A DNA stretch of 64,000 nt from positions 1 through 64,000 of the forward strand of contig CALWNN010000082.1 in assembly GCA_944382845.1 (NCBI GenBank). Direction: 5' to 3'. A model generated the notes under the pieces. The model did no database searches. It was given only the letters and a program-made list of their open reading frames with translations, and was not told the DNA's origin. This document shows, in pieces, positions 37,617 through 47,552 of the stretch. The position numbers and the translations under genes are program-made. The first letter of the stretch is position 1. The number at the start of each line of letters is the position of its first letter. This DNA comes from an uncultured Clostridia bacterium. GTDB lineage: Bacteria; Bacillota; Clostridia; Oscillospirales; Ruminococcaceae.

Positions 37617-38243
37617 ATGAAAAATATAGTTGTTCTTGTTTCAGGTGGAGGCACAAATCTTCAGGCTCTTATTGACGCTCAGAACAGCGGCGCTATAAAG
37701 GGAGGACACATCAGCTGCGTTATTTCCTCAAAGGAAGGCGCATATGCACTTGAAAGGGCTAAGAAGGCAGGAATACCGACTGTAGTTATCCCAAGAAAGA
37801 ATTATCCCGACAAGGTAAGCTACAGCATGGCTCTTCTTGAGGAACTTAAGAAACAACAGGCCGACCTAATTGTTCTTGCAGGATTTATGACTATCCTTGA
37901 CCGCTGTCTTACATCTGAGTATCCATTTAAGATAATCAACGTTCACCCCGCCCTTATCCCGGCATTCTGCGGAGACGGATTCTACGGCATAAAGGTTCAC
38001 GAAAAAGTGCTTGAATACGGAGTTAAGGTGTCGGGAGCTACAATTCACTTTGTAAATGAATTTACAGACGCAGGGGCTATAATCTTACAGGGAGTCGTTG
38101 AAATTAAAAACGACGATACTCCTGAAATTCTGCAAAAAAGAATTATGGAGCAGGTTGAATGGAAGCTGCTTCCCAAAGCGGTCTCGCTGTTTTGTCAAGA
38201 CAGAATAACCATAAAGGACGGAAAAGCTTACATAGACCTTTGA
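37617..38243 (+). CDS. purN: phosphoribosylglycinamide formyltransferase
   Basis: PurN adds the first formyl group using 10-formyl-THF. VLVSGGGTNLQALID is the phosphate loop, VLAGFMTIL and INVHPALIPAFCG contain the catalytic Asn-His region, and HFVNEFTDAGAIILQ the catalytic Asp. The 208-aa length is normal. Starts 17 bp after purM with AAAAGGAG. Confidence 0.94.
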   Translation: MKNIVVLVSGGGTNLQALIDAQNSGAIKGGHISCVISSKEGAYALERAKKAGIPTVVIPRKNYPDKVSYSMALLEELKKQQADLIVLAGFMTILDRCLTSEYPFKIINVHPALIPAFCGDGFYGIKVHEKVLEYGVKVSGATIHFVNEFTDAGAIILQGVVEIKNDDTPEILQKRIMEQVEWKLLPKAVSLFCQDRITIKDGKAYIDL

Positions 38244-38277
38244 GTTTATGACTTACTAAATATAATGGAGGTATATT

Positions 38278-38994
38278 ATGAAGACTATTGATATTGCTGA
38301 GGAACTTAAGTCTAACTCTTACCCCGGCAGAGGCATTATAATCGGAAAATCTGCTGACGGAAAGTATGCTGTTACCGCTTATTTCATTATGGGAAGAAGC
38401 GTAAACAGCAGAAACAGGGTTTTTGTTGAAACCTCTGACGGAATCAAAACAGAAGCCGCCGACCCTGAAAAGCTTACAGATCCACACCTTATAATCTACT
38501 CCCCTGTTCGTGTTCTCGGTAACAAGACAATTGTAACAAACGGCGATCAGACTGACACTATTTACGATCTTATGGACAGACAGATGACCTTTGAACAGTC
38601 TCTCAGAACAAGAGAATACGAGGACGACGCTCCTAACTACACTCCAAGAATTTCTGGAGTCATGCACCTTGAAAACGGAAATTACAATTATGCAATGTCT
38701 ATTCTCAAATCAGATGACGGAAACCCGGATTCGGTTCACAGATACACTTACGGATATTACAATCCTGTTGACGGCGAGGGTCATTTTATCCATACCTACA
38801 TGGGCGATGGAAATCCTCTTCCGAGCTTTGAGGGCGAACCTAAGAAAATCTCTATTCCTGACAGCTTGGAAGAATTCGCCGACACTCTCTGGACAAGCCT
38901 TAACGAAGAAAATAAGGTTTCTCTTTTCGTAAGATATATTGAAATCGATTCAGGAAAGGCAGTTTCTAAAATAATAAACAAGTACAGCAAGTAA
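38278..38994 (+). CDS. purO: PurO-type IMP cyclohydrolase
   Basis: The 238-aa protein has NSYPGRGIIIG at residues 12-22 and NSRNRVF, which match the IMP cyclohydrolase family first known from archaea (PurO) and unrelated to the cyclohydrolase half of PurH. It would close FAICAR to IMP. The next gene encodes a stand-alone AICAR transformylase, so the two genes replace bifunctional PurH. GGAGG precedes the ATG. Confidence 0.85.
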   Translation: MKTIDIAEELKSNSYPGRGIIIGKSADGKYAVTAYFIMGRSVNSRNRVFVETSDGIKTEAADPEKLTDPHLIIYSPVRVLGNKTIVTNGDQTDTIYDLMDRQMTFEQSLRTREYEDDAPNYTPRISGVMHLENGNYNYAMSILKSDDGNPDSVHRYTYGYYNPVDGEGHFIHTYMGDGNPLPSFEGEPKKISIPDSLEEFADTLWTSLNEENKVSLFVRYIEIDSGKAVSKIINKYSK

Positions 38995-39015
38995 TTATTT
39001 AAGGGGGATTATAAT

Positions 39016-40197
39016 ATGGCTAATGAAATGCTTTTAAAATACGGCTGCAACCCAAATCAGAAGCCGTCAAAAATATTTATGGCTGACGGAAGCGAGCTTC
39101 CTATTACCGTTTTAAACGGTAAACCGGGATACATCAATCTTCTTGACGCTTTTAACGGCTGGCAGCTTGTAAAGGAGCTTAAAAAGGCTACGGGAATGGT
39201 TGCCGCAACATCATTCAAGCACGTTTCTCCGGCGGGAGCCGCAGTTGGAAAGCCTCTTTCCGATACATTAAAGAAAATATATTTTGTTGACGATCTTGGA
39301 GAACTTTCGCCTTTGGCATGTGCTTACGCAAGAGCAAGGGGAGCCGACAGAATGTCCTCCTACGGTGATTTTATTGCTCTTTCAGACGAGTGCGATGTAT
39401 GCACCGCAAAAATGATACAAAGAGAGGTTTCAGACGGGATTATTGCTCCGTCATACTCTCCGGAAGCTCTTGAGATTTTAAAATCCAAGAGAAAAGGAAG
39501 TTACAACATTATTCAGATAGACCCCGACTACACTCCTGCTCCAATTGAAACAAAGCAGGTTTACGGCGTTACATTTGAACAAGGCAGAAACGAACTTGAC
39601 ATAAATGAAGAACTTCTCAATAATATCGTAACCGAAAACAAGACAATTCCGGACGACAAGAAGATCGACCTTATTATTTCCCTTATCACCCTTAAATACA
39701 CCCAGTCAAACAGCGTTTGCTATGTTAAGGACGGTCAGGCAATCGGCATTGGCGCAGGTCAACAGTCCAGAATACACTGCACAAGACTTGCCGGAAACAA
39801 GGCTGATATCTGGTGGCTTAGACAGGCTCCGCAGGTTCTTGATCTCCAGTTTGTTGACAACATCAGACGTCCTGACAGAGATAACACCATCGATGTTTAC
39901 ATTTCTGACGAGCATGATGATGTTCTGGCTGAAGGCGTATGGCAGAATTACTTCAAGGTAAAGCCACCCGTATTCACAAAAGAAGAACAGAAGGCATGGC
40001 TTGCTGAAAATACTGACGTTTGTCTTGGATCTGACGCATTCTTCCCCTTCGGAGACAATATCGAAAGAGCAAGAAAAAGCGGTGTTAAATACGTTGCTCA
40101 GCCGGGCGGTTCAATTCGTGACGACCATGTTATTGATACCTGCAACAAATACGATATGGCTATGGCGTTTACCGGTATCAGACTTTTCCACCACTGA
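39016..40197 (+). CDS. stand-alone AICAR transformylase (PurH C-domain type)
   Basis: The 393-aa protein corresponds to the transformylase part of PurH without the N-terminal cyclohydrolase. LKYGCNPNQKPSKIF opens it, and SFKHVSPAGAA provides the catalytic Lys68-His69; SNSVCYVKDGQAIGIGAGQQSRIHC and the ending GSIRDDHVIDTCNKY are family hallmarks. It formylates AICAR to FAICAR, which the preceding PurO-type enzyme then closes to IMP. Confidence 0.9.
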   Translation: MANEMLLKYGCNPNQKPSKIFMADGSELPITVLNGKPGYINLLDAFNGWQLVKELKKATGMVAATSFKHVSPAGAAVGKPLSDTLKKIYFVDDLGELSPLACAYARARGADRMSSYGDFIALSDECDVCTAKMIQREVSDGIIAPSYSPEALEILKSKRKGSYNIIQIDPDYTPAPIETKQVYGVTFEQGRNELDINEELLNNIVTENKTIPDDKKIDLIISLITLKYTQSNSVCYVKDGQAIGIGAGQQSRIHCTRLAGNKADIWWLRQAPQVLDLQFVDNIRRPDRDNTIDVYISDEHDDVLAEGVWQNYFKVKPPVFTKEEQKAWLAENTDVCLGSDAFFPFGDNIERARKSGVKYVAQPGGSIRDDHVIDTCNKYDMAMAFTGIRLFHH

Positions 40198-40225
40198 TTT
40201 TTAAATTTACTACGGAGGACTTGCT

Positions 40226-41584
40226 ATGAAAATTCTTGTAGTTGGCGGCGGCGGCCGTGAACACGCAATCATAATGAAACTTATGCAGTCTGAAAAGGCA
40301 CAAAAAATATACTGCGCTCCCGGAAACGGCGGAATTGCAGCAGAAGGAGCTGAGTGCTTTGACGTTTCAGCTACAGATATCGATGGAATTGTCTCACTTG
40401 CTAAGAAACTTTCCGTTGATATGGTCGTTGTAGCTCCCGACGACCCTCTTGTAATGGGAATGGTTGACGCTTTGCAGGCTGAGGGCTTTATGACATTCGG
40501 ACCTAAAAAGAATGCAGCAATAATCGAAGGCTCTAAAGTTTTCTCCAAAGAGCTTATGAAAAAATACAACATTCCGACTGCATTTTATGAAGTTTTTACC
40601 GAAGCTGACAAGGCTATCGAATATCTTAAAAAACAGAACTCCTACCCAGCTGTAATAAAAGCGGACGGACTTGCGCTCGGTAAGGGTGTAATAATAGCCG
40701 AGGATGAGGAGGCAGCAATTAAAGCTGTTCATGAAATGATTGACGACAAGAAGTTCGGCGAAAGCAGCGCAAGAATAGTTATTGAAGAATATCTGACAGG
40801 TCCTGAGGTCTCCGTTCTTTCCTTTACAGACGGGAAAACTGTTGTTCCTATGATCTCATCGATGGATCACAAACGTGCTTATGACGGGGACAAGGGACTT
40901 AACACCGGTGGCATGGGAACCGTTTCTCCCAACCCATATTACACTGAAGAAGTTGCTAAAGAATGCATGGAAAAAATATTTCTTCCCACCATCAACGCTA
41001 TGAATGCCGAGGGCAGAACATTTGAGGGCTGTCTTTACTTCGGACTTATGATAACTCCGAAAGGCCCTAAGGTTATCGAATACAACTGTCGTTTCGGAGA
41101 TCCTGAAACACAGGTAGTTCTCCCAATGCTTGACGGAGATCTTGTTGAAATATTTGAAGCAATCTACAACCACACACTTGCTGATGTAAAAATTTCATGG
41201 AAAGAGGGCGCCTGCGCCTGCGTTGTTATGGCAAGCGGAGGATATCCCGAAAAGTACGACAAGGGAATTGAAATTTACGGGCTTGATGAAAAGGGACAAG
41301 TGGAAGGCTGTGAAGTTTTTCATGCAGGAACAAAGCTGTCTGAAGGAAAATTCTTTACAAATGGTGGACGCGTTCTTGGAGTAACTGCAACAGGACTTTC
41401 TCTGAGAGGCGCAATAAATAGCGCTTATGAGGGAGTTTCAAAAATAACCTGGGACAAGGTTCACTACAGAAAGGACATCGGTCAGAAGGCTCTTGCCGCA
41501 ATTGAAAATGACCCTTTAAATCTTGATTACAAAGATGACCTTGAAGATTATCTCGAAGAAAACGGGGTTTACTTAAGGCAGTAA
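40226..41584 (+). CDS. purD: phosphoribosylamine-glycine ligase
   Basis: PurD joins phosphoribosylamine with glycine. It has MKILVVGGGGREHAI, the ATP-grasp segment PAVIKADGLALGKGVIIAE, GLNTGGMGTVSPNPYY and EYNCRFGDPETQVVLP. At 452 aa it is slightly longer than the common 420-430 aa. It is the last gene before a strong terminator; purB, purL and purK are not in this operon. Confidence 0.94.
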   Translation: MKILVVGGGGREHAIIMKLMQSEKAQKIYCAPGNGGIAAEGAECFDVSATDIDGIVSLAKKLSVDMVVVAPDDPLVMGMVDALQAEGFMTFGPKKNAAIIEGSKVFSKELMKKYNIPTAFYEVFTEADKAIEYLKKQNSYPAVIKADGLALGKGVIIAEDEEAAIKAVHEMIDDKKFGESSARIVIEEYLTGPEVSVLSFTDGKTVVPMISSMDHKRAYDGDKGLNTGGMGTVSPNPYYTEEVAKECMEKIFLPTINAMNAEGRTFEGCLYFGLMITPKGPKVIEYNCRFGDPETQVVLPMLDGDLVEIFEAIYNHTLADVKISWKEGACACVVMASGGYPEKYDKGIEIYGLDEKGQVEGCEVFHAGTKLSEGKFFTNGGRVLGVTATGLSLRGAINSAYEGVSKITWDKVHYRKDIGQKALAAIENDPLNLDYKDDLEDYLEENGVYLRQ

Positions 41585-41592
41585 AAAAATAT

Positions 41593-41635
41593 CCACCGTA
41601 GGAGTAAGACAAAATACTCCTGCGGTGGTTTTTTT
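41593..41635. terminator. bidirectional terminator after purD
   Basis: CCACCGTAGGAGTA pairs with TACTCCTGCGGTGG around AGACAAAA, one G-T pair, with T7 after and A-rich sequence before. It serves purD and the converging ABC ATPase gene. Confidence 0.88.
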
Positions 41636-42335
41636 ACCATTCAATAGAATCTATATCCACTGGATCTTTATTAATCTCAACAGAGCTTACCTTGCTGTTT
41701 TTGATAGTTATGATCCTGTCGGCGATAGGCGCAATAGCTGAATTATGGGTGATAACAATCACGGTTACTCCGAAGTGCTTACAGGTATCTGCGAGAAGCT
41801 TTAAAATGGTTTTGCCTGTGTTATAATCAAGAGCTCCGGTAGGTTCGTCACAAAGGAGAAGCTTTGGTTTTTTTGCAAGCGCTCTTGCAATTGAAACACG
41901 CTGCTGCTCTCCTCCCGAAAGCTGGCTTGGAAAATTATTAAGCCTTTCTTCAAGTCCCACACTTTTCAGCACCTCGTCAGGAGATGCGGCGTTTTTGCAT
42001 ATCTGTGTTGCAAGCTCAACATTTTCACGGACAGTAAGATTATTTATAAGATTGTAAAACTGAAAAACAAATCCGATATCATAGCGCCGGTAGGTTGTAA
42101 GCTGTTTTGAATTGAATTCTGCAATATTTTTTCCGTCAACAATTATTTCTCCTTCGTCGCAAGTATCCATTCCTCCAAGCATATTGAGCACTGTGGTCTT
42201 TCCTGCTCCGCTCGCTCCGATAATTACAGCAAACTCACCTTTTTCAATTTCAAAGTTAACGCCGTTTGAAGCGTTTATCGTCACTTCCCCCATTTTATAT
42301 CGTTTATAAACGTTTTTAAACTCAACAAATGCCAT
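41634..42335 (-). CDS. ABC transporter ATPase (MacB/LolD-like)
   Basis: The 233-aa ATPase has Walker [10 protein letters not shown], signature LSGGEQQR, Walker [13 protein letters not shown] and H-loop VITHN, of the class that pairs with FtsX-type permeases. The matching permease is encoded 1.4 kb upstream on the same strand, with ychF and a small membrane protein in between. It would drive mechanotransmission or export of a lipid, peptide or antibiotic; the substrate is not evident. Confidence 0.88.
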   Translation of the reverse strand: MAFVEFKNVYKRYKMGEVTINASNGVNFEIEKGEFAVIIGASGAGKTTVLNMLGGMDTCDEGEIIVDGKNIAEFNSKQLTTYRRYDIGFVFQFYNLINNLTVRENVELATQICKNAASPDEVLKSVGLEERLNNFPSQLSGGEQQRVSIARALAKKPKLLLCDEPTGALDYNTGKTILKLLADTCKHFGVTVIVITHNSAIAPIADRIITIKNSKVSSVEINKDPVDIDSIEW

Positions 42336-42358
42336 AGTATCTCCAATCGTTCAAAATG

Positions 42359-43453
42359 TTAAACGTTAAATCTGAACAGAACGATATCTCCATCCTGCAT
42401 AACATATTCCTTACCTTCAAGGCGGACAAGTCCCTTTTCTTTTGCAGCAGCCATACTTCCGCAAGTCATAAGGTCATCATAGGAAACTACTTCCGCTCTG
42501 ATAAAACCTTTTTCAAAGTCGGTGTGAATCTTTCCGGCAGCCTGAGGAGCTTTTGTTCCTTTTTTAATTGTCCATGCTCTTACTTCAGGCTGACCTGCCG
42601 TAAGAAATGAAATAAGTCCAAGAAGCGAATATCCCTCTTTGATTATTCTGTTAAGTCCGCTTATTTCAAGTCCGAGATCCGCAAGGAACATTTCCTTGTC
42701 CTCGTCGCTCATATCGGCTATTTCAGCTTCAATTTCGGCGCAGATAGGCAGAACGGCTGCCCCCTGTTCTGCTGCGATCTCACAAACCTTTTTATAATTT
42801 TCATTGGTATCGATATTATTTCTGAAGTCGTCCTCGCTCATATTTGCAGCATATATGACAGGCTTTAAAGAAAGAAGTGGAGTTTCCTTTAAGATTTCAA
42901 GCTGTTCCTCAGTCATAGGATAAGCTCTTGCGGCCTTGCCGTTTTCAAGATGTTCCTTTAGTCCCTCAAGGAAATCCACGGCGGCAGCCAAGGATTTATC
43001 ACCTTTCATAGCCTTTTTTGTTCTGTCAAGCTTTCTTTCAATAAGCTCAACATCTGAAAAGATAAGTTCAAGGTCAATCGTTTCAATGTCTCTTGCAGGG
43101 TCTATGCTTCCATCAACATGAACTATATTATCGTCCTCAAAGCACCTTACAACATGAACGATAGCGTCAACTTCTCTGATATTTGATAAAAACTTGTTTC
43201 CAAGTCCTTCTCCCTTTGAAGCTCCCTTTACAAGTCCGGCAATGTCAACAAATTCTAAGGTAGCCGGTGTAAACTTTACGGGATTATACATTTGCGCAAG
43301 CTTGTCAAGTCTTTCGTCCGGAACAGAAACAATTCCAACGTTTGGCTCGATGGTGCAGAACGGATAGTTAGCAGATTCAGCGCCTGCGTTCGTAAGAGCA
43401 TTAAAAAGCGTGCTTTTCCCCACGTTGGGTAATCCTACCATACCAAGTTTCAT
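42359..43453 (-). CDS. ychF: redox-regulated ATPase YchF
   Basis: YchF is an Obg-related P-loop protein that prefers ATP and binds ribosomes. The 364-aa product has GLPNVGKSTLFNAL at the start, DIAGLVKGASKGEGLGNKFL, a coiled-coil insertion and the C-terminal TGS domain. AAAGGAA precedes the ATG. Its position between the two ABC genes is unusual and suggests simple operon packing rather than shared function. Confidence 0.94.
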   Translation of the reverse strand: MKLGMVGLPNVGKSTLFNALTNAGAESANYPFCTIEPNVGIVSVPDERLDKLAQMYNPVKFTPATLEFVDIAGLVKGASKGEGLGNKFLSNIREVDAIVHVVRCFEDDNIVHVDGSIDPARDIETIDLELIFSDVELIERKLDRTKKAMKGDKSLAAAVDFLEGLKEHLENGKAARAYPMTEEQLEILKETPLLSLKPVIYAANMSEDDFRNNIDTNENYKKVCEIAAEQGAAVLPICAEIEAEIADMSDEDKEMFLADLGLEISGLNRIIKEGYSLLGLISFLTAGQPEVRAWTIKKGTKAPQAAGKIHTDFEKGFIRAEVVSYDDLMTCGSMAAAKEKGLVRLEGKEYVMQDGDIVLFRFNV

Positions 43454-43480
43454 TAAATTAACATTCCTTTCGGTTATTTA

Positions 43481-43705
43481 TTAAAATGAGTAAGTACCTG
43501 TTTCATCGTCAAGGTATTCATAGTCGTCATTGTCAATATCATCAAAATACTTGTCGATCTCCTTGGCATTCTTCTTAATATCCTCTAAGGTCTTTCTTAA
43601 ATGTTCAACTATGCTTCCTGTGAAAAATCCTGCTGCAAAAGAAACTAAGACTACAAGCACGAGAACAAACACTGACACGTTTGATGAATTATTATTGTTT
43701 TCCAT
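43481..43705 (-). CDS. small single-pass membrane protein, unknown
   Basis: The 74-aa protein has an Asn/Ser-rich N-terminus, one helix (about residues 9-31), a charged LRKTLEDIKKNAKEIDKYF helix and an acidic tail DDIDNDDYEYLDDETGTYSF. The layout is like YtxH-type small proteins, without a firm match. AAAAGGGG precedes the ATG. It sits between the permease and ychF. Confidence 0.65.
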   Translation of the reverse strand: MENNNNSSNVSVFVLVLVVLVSFAAGFFTGSIVEHLRKTLEDIKKNAKEIDKYFDDIDNDDYEYLDDETGTYSF

Positions 43706-43746
43706 AAAATTTACCCCTTTTCATTATTTACAAGGCAGTATGCCTA

Positions 43747-46524
43747 TTATTCAACTGATTTCAGAGATTCCACCATATCAATTCGTTTAAGTTTGAAATG
43801 GAGGATAATATTTACCAAAGCCGTAAAAGCCAGAGTAAGTATTGCAGATAAAACATATGCCCACCAGACAACTGTTCTACCGAACATTACAAGATCCACT
43901 TCGGCAGTCAGCACTACAAATCTGTGAAGTATAACACCTACTCCGAAACCAAACAAAATTCCAATGAACGCTGAAATAATATTTTCACGGTATATATAAG
44001 CGGATGTCTCGCTGTCATAAAAGCCAAGGACTTTTATTGTAGCGATCTCTCTTACACGTTCGGTTATGTTTATGTTCGCAAGGTTATACAGAACAACTAT
44101 TGCAAGTATTCCAGCACACACAACAAGCATCCAGACGATAGCGTCAAGGCTGTTAAGAGATTTGCGCATATTTTCTCCGTTATCAGCGTTATAGCTTATT
44201 CCAAGAACCTTCCCGGAGGATATTATTTCTTCCGAATAAGCATCGGTATCCGTTCCATCGGTACATTTAAAAAAGCTCACATTATAGACAGGCTTTTCAA
44301 CAAGTTTTTCGTAATAGCTCGATGTCATATACAGGTAATGAACAGCGTAATTTTCGGTTATTGCCAATATTTTTACATTGATCTTTCCAAGTTCGTCAAG
44401 ATCAACTTCTATTGTATCCCCTGCTTTGACGTCCAAAAGATTAGCGATCTTCTGAGTTATTACAGCCCCATTATCAGAAAGCTCAATGGCTTTTTTGCTG
44501 GTCGGATTTCTGAGATTTACATAATCTGAAATCTCATCTGATTTTTCAGGAACAACAAGATAAATTTCCTGACTGTCACCTTCAAGTGAAACTTTTCCTG
44601 CCCTCTGGAATACTTTCAGGCAGCTTTGTGTGTTTTTGTTATCAATAATCACCTGCTCGCAATCATCCACCGAATATTCAGCTGTATTAAGGGAAGCCAT
44701 TCCGTCGTAAATGAATATCTCGCCATACTGGAGGTCTAAGATAGATGTTATCGAATGACGGAGTCCCAGACCGGTTAGAATAAGGGCTGTACAACCGGCT
44801 ACTCCCACTACAGTCATTAAAAACCGTTTTTTGTATCTTAACAGGTTTCTTACAGTCACCTTTGCGAGAAAATCAAGCTTGTTCCATATAAACGGTATTT
44901 TTTCAAGAATAACTCTTTTTCCTGCCTTTGGAGATCTCGGACGCATAAGAGCTGCAGGCTGAGAAGAAAGCTCTCTGTAGCAGGAATAAATTACTGCAAA
45001 GCAGATGCAAGCCACAGAAACCGCCATACAACAAAGAACATAAATAGGCTTAAATGGTGTAACTATTTCCGGGATATTATACAGCATTTTATAGCAGTTA
45101 TAAATTATCCTCGGAAATATCTGAAGCCCTATAGTTGTACCGATAAAGCTTCCTGTAAGAGCCGCCAAAGAACCGTAAATCAGATATTTTGACGCGATTT
45201 TCGCAGATGAATAGCCAAGCGCTTTGTATGTGCCGATCTGGGTACGCTGTTCTTCTACCATTCTTGTCATGGTTGTTAAGCATACAAGAGCGGCGACTAT
45301 TATAAAGAACACAGGAAAGACCTTTGAAATAGAATCAATTTTTTCGCTGTCACCTGAAAACGAGCCGTAGTCGGAATTTGAAAATCTTGTATAGGTAAGC
45401 ACCGCTGGTTCGTCCATCAGGGCAATCTGTTCCTTTGAGTCGGCAATTTGCGCATTGATTTCAGAAAGCTGTTTTTCATATTCAGAAATTACATCTTCAT
45501 CGTTATTTGTTCTTGCATAAATAAGTGCGTCAAGCTGTTCAAGACGTGATTTTGCCTGACTAAGCTTTGCCTGTTCATAGCTGCCGCTCTCATCTGTAAT
45601 TTTGCTTTCATAATCGGCTATTTCAGCTTCCGTACTTGTTTTTAACTCATAAAGTTCGTCAACGTTAAGAGAAAGAATGTTTTCAAGCTCTGCCATTGAG
45701 TCCTCAGCCGATGACAACCTGTTTTCATAAAGGGTCATCATATCGTTAAAGCGCTGATTTATGCTTTCTTCAAAAACTTCTCCTACCGTTTCCTCAGCTT
45801 TTTCAACTTCATTCCGGTATTCATCGGAAAAAGGTTCATAGTCAAAGTCCTTTAAAGTCAGGAACATTTCACTGTAATAATCGCTGACAAATTCCTCCTC
45901 AAGAATATAAACAAAACCCTGTACAGTTCCGGTACCCACAAGTGTGTTGTCACGTTCAAAGCCTATATAAAGAGGCGAAAGCACAACCCCAACGATTTCA
46001 AATTCGTCTCTTGCAAGAGTGTCGGAAAGCTCTTCATCTTTATTTGCAGAAAAGATATCGAGAGTGTTTCCGATTTTGAAGGTATCGGAAGAAAGTCTTT
46101 TGTCAACAACACATTCTCCGGGATTTTCGGGAAGTCTTCCTTCAACAAGAACAAGATGATTTATGTTATTCACATTTTCCTCGTCAAGGGTATTATTATA
46201 GGACATCATTCTCAGAACTGAGTTTTTGCCCTCGTCGTTACAAAAAACATCTTTAGAGTATCCTGCCATTACTCCTTCAACAATATCAAGGCTTTTGACT
46301 GCGGCAATATCCTCAGCCTTAACGCCTATTGTTGAAGAAAGCTTCAGATCCATAAGATTATTTTCTTCAAAATAAAGTTCAGCCCCCTGCTTCATGTCTG
46401 GCATGGTAGCTTTTATTCCCGCAAAAAATCCGCAGCCAAGAGTAACTATTGTGAAAATTGACATAAAACGGCCGAAAGAATTTTTTATTTCACGAAATGT
46501 ATCCTTTAAAAAAGCTTTTTTCAT
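43747..46524 (-). CDS. FtsX-like ABC transporter permease with extracellular coiled coil
   Basis: The 925-aa protein has one N-terminal helix (about 19-40), a large outside domain with a Glu/Lys/Ala-rich coiled coil (about 255-390), three helices near 410-530, a further helix near 580 and a second outside domain, and three helices at the end. This is the duplicated FtsX/MacB-type layout. The motif IGTYKALGYSSAKIASKYL and its repeat IATIKVLGFYDSETSAYIYREN are the cytoplasmic coupling helices. Its ATPase is encoded after ychF. AAGGAGGG precedes the ATG. Confidence 0.85.
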   Translation of the reverse strand: MKKAFLKDTFREIKNSFGRFMSIFTIVTLGCGFFAGIKATMPDMKQGAELYFEENNLMDLKLSSTIGVKAEDIAAVKSLDIVEGVMAGYSKDVFCNDEGKNSVLRMMSYNNTLDEENVNNINHLVLVEGRLPENPGECVVDKRLSSDTFKIGNTLDIFSANKDEELSDTLARDEFEIVGVVLSPLYIGFERDNTLVGTGTVQGFVYILEEEFVSDYYSEMFLTLKDFDYEPFSDEYRNEVEKAEETVGEVFEESINQRFNDMMTLYENRLSSAEDSMAELENILSLNVDELYELKTSTEAEIADYESKITDESGSYEQAKLSQAKSRLEQLDALIYARTNNDEDVISEYEKQLSEINAQIADSKEQIALMDEPAVLTYTRFSNSDYGSFSGDSEKIDSISKVFPVFFIIVAALVCLTTMTRMVEEQRTQIGTYKALGYSSAKIASKYLIYGSLAALTGSFIGTTIGLQIFPRIIYNCYKMLYNIPEIVTPFKPIYVLCCMAVSVACICFAVIYSCYRELSSQPAALMRPRSPKAGKRVILEKIPFIWNKLDFLAKVTVRNLLRYKKRFLMTVVGVAGCTALILTGLGLRHSITSILDLQYGEIFIYDGMASLNTAEYSVDDCEQVIIDNKNTQSCLKVFQRAGKVSLEGDSQEIYLVVPEKSDEISDYVNLRNPTSKKAIELSDNGAVITQKIANLLDVKAGDTIEVDLDELGKINVKILAITENYAVHYLYMTSSYYEKLVEKPVYNVSFFKCTDGTDTDAYSEEIISSGKVLGISYNADNGENMRKSLNSLDAIVWMLVVCAGILAIVVLYNLANINITERVREIATIKVLGFYDSETSAYIYRENIISAFIGILFGFGVGVILHRFVVLTAEVDLVMFGRTVVWWAYVLSAILTLAFTALVNIILHFKLKRIDMVESLKSVE

Positions 46525-46539
46525 CGACCGCCCTCCTTT

Positions 46540-47538
46540 TTATCTTGCGTCTACAAATCCTACTTTTCTGTATGCTTTCGTTACAGTTTTCTGAGAGATT
46601 CTCAAAGCCTTTTCCGCACCCTTTGTATAGCATTCTTTCAGGTAAGCTTTATCGGCAATAAGTTTTGCAAATTCATCTCTTACAGGTTTAAGATGGTCTG
46701 CGACAGCCTCGCCTACTGCAAGTTTAAAATCGCCGTAGCCCTTTCCTGAAAATTCTTTTTCTATCTCTTCGTAGCTTTTGTTTGTTACTGCGGAATAAAT
46801 TGTCATAAGATTATTAATTCCATCCTTGCCCTCACGGTAGCACACTTCTGTTTCGCTGTCTGTCACAGCCCTCTTGAACTTTCTTACAATTGTATCCTTA
46901 TCGTCAAGAATAAGTATGCAGGCGTTTGGATTTTCGTCCGACTTGGACATTTTCTTTGCAGGATCCTGCAAAGACATTACCTTGGCGCCTACCTTGGGGA
47001 TATAAGCGTCGGGAATCGTGAAGAATTCTCCGTACTTCTGGTTAAAACGCTGAGCCACGTTTCTTGCAAGCTCAAGATGCTGCTTCTGGTCAACTCCCAC
47101 CGGAACAAGGTCTGCGTTATAAACAAGTATATCCGCAGCCATTAATACAGGATAGGTGAAAAGGCCTGCATTTACATCGTCAGGATGTCTTTGGGATTTA
47201 TCCTTGAACTGTGTCATTCTTGAAAGCTCACCGAACTGAGTTGAGCAGGCAAGTATCCAGTTAAGTTCAGCATGGGTCTTTACATGACTCTGGATAAACA
47301 TAATGGATTTTTCGGGATCTACTCCGCAAGCCATGAGAAGAGCATATGCTTCAAGTGTATGCTGTCTTAATTTTATGGGGTCCTGTCTGACTGTAATTGC
47401 ATGCATATCAACAATTGAGTAAATACAGTTATACTCATCCTGCAAAGGTCCCCAGTTTCTTATAGCTCCTATATAATTCCCGAGTGTAAAAGTTCCCGTG
47501 GGCTGAATACCACTGAAAATTAGTTTTTTATCAGACAT
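46540..47538 (-). CDS. trpS: tryptophanyl-tRNA synthetase
   Basis: This class I synthetase charges tRNA-Trp. The 332-aa protein has SGIQPTGTFTLGNYIGA (HIGH-like TLGN) and KKMSKSDEN (KMSKS). Length is normal. AAAGGAT precedes the ATG. The permease gene starts 16 bp after it, so the ABC genes and trpS are probably on one transcript. No T-box is visible directly before it. Confidence 0.95.
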   Translation of the reverse strand: MSDKKLIFSGIQPTGTFTLGNYIGAIRNWGPLQDEYNCIYSIVDMHAITVRQDPIKLRQHTLEAYALLMACGVDPEKSIMFIQSHVKTHAELNWILACSTQFGELSRMTQFKDKSQRHPDDVNAGLFTYPVLMAADILVYNADLVPVGVDQKQHLELARNVAQRFNQKYGEFFTIPDAYIPKVGAKVMSLQDPAKKMSKSDENPNACILILDDKDTIVRKFKRAVTDSETEVCYREGKDGINNLMTIYSAVTNKSYEEIEKEFSGKGYGDFKLAVGEAVADHLKPVRDEFAKLIADKAYLKECYTKGAEKALRISQKTVTKAYRKVGFVDAR

Positions 47539-47552
47539 AGTAAAGATCCTTT

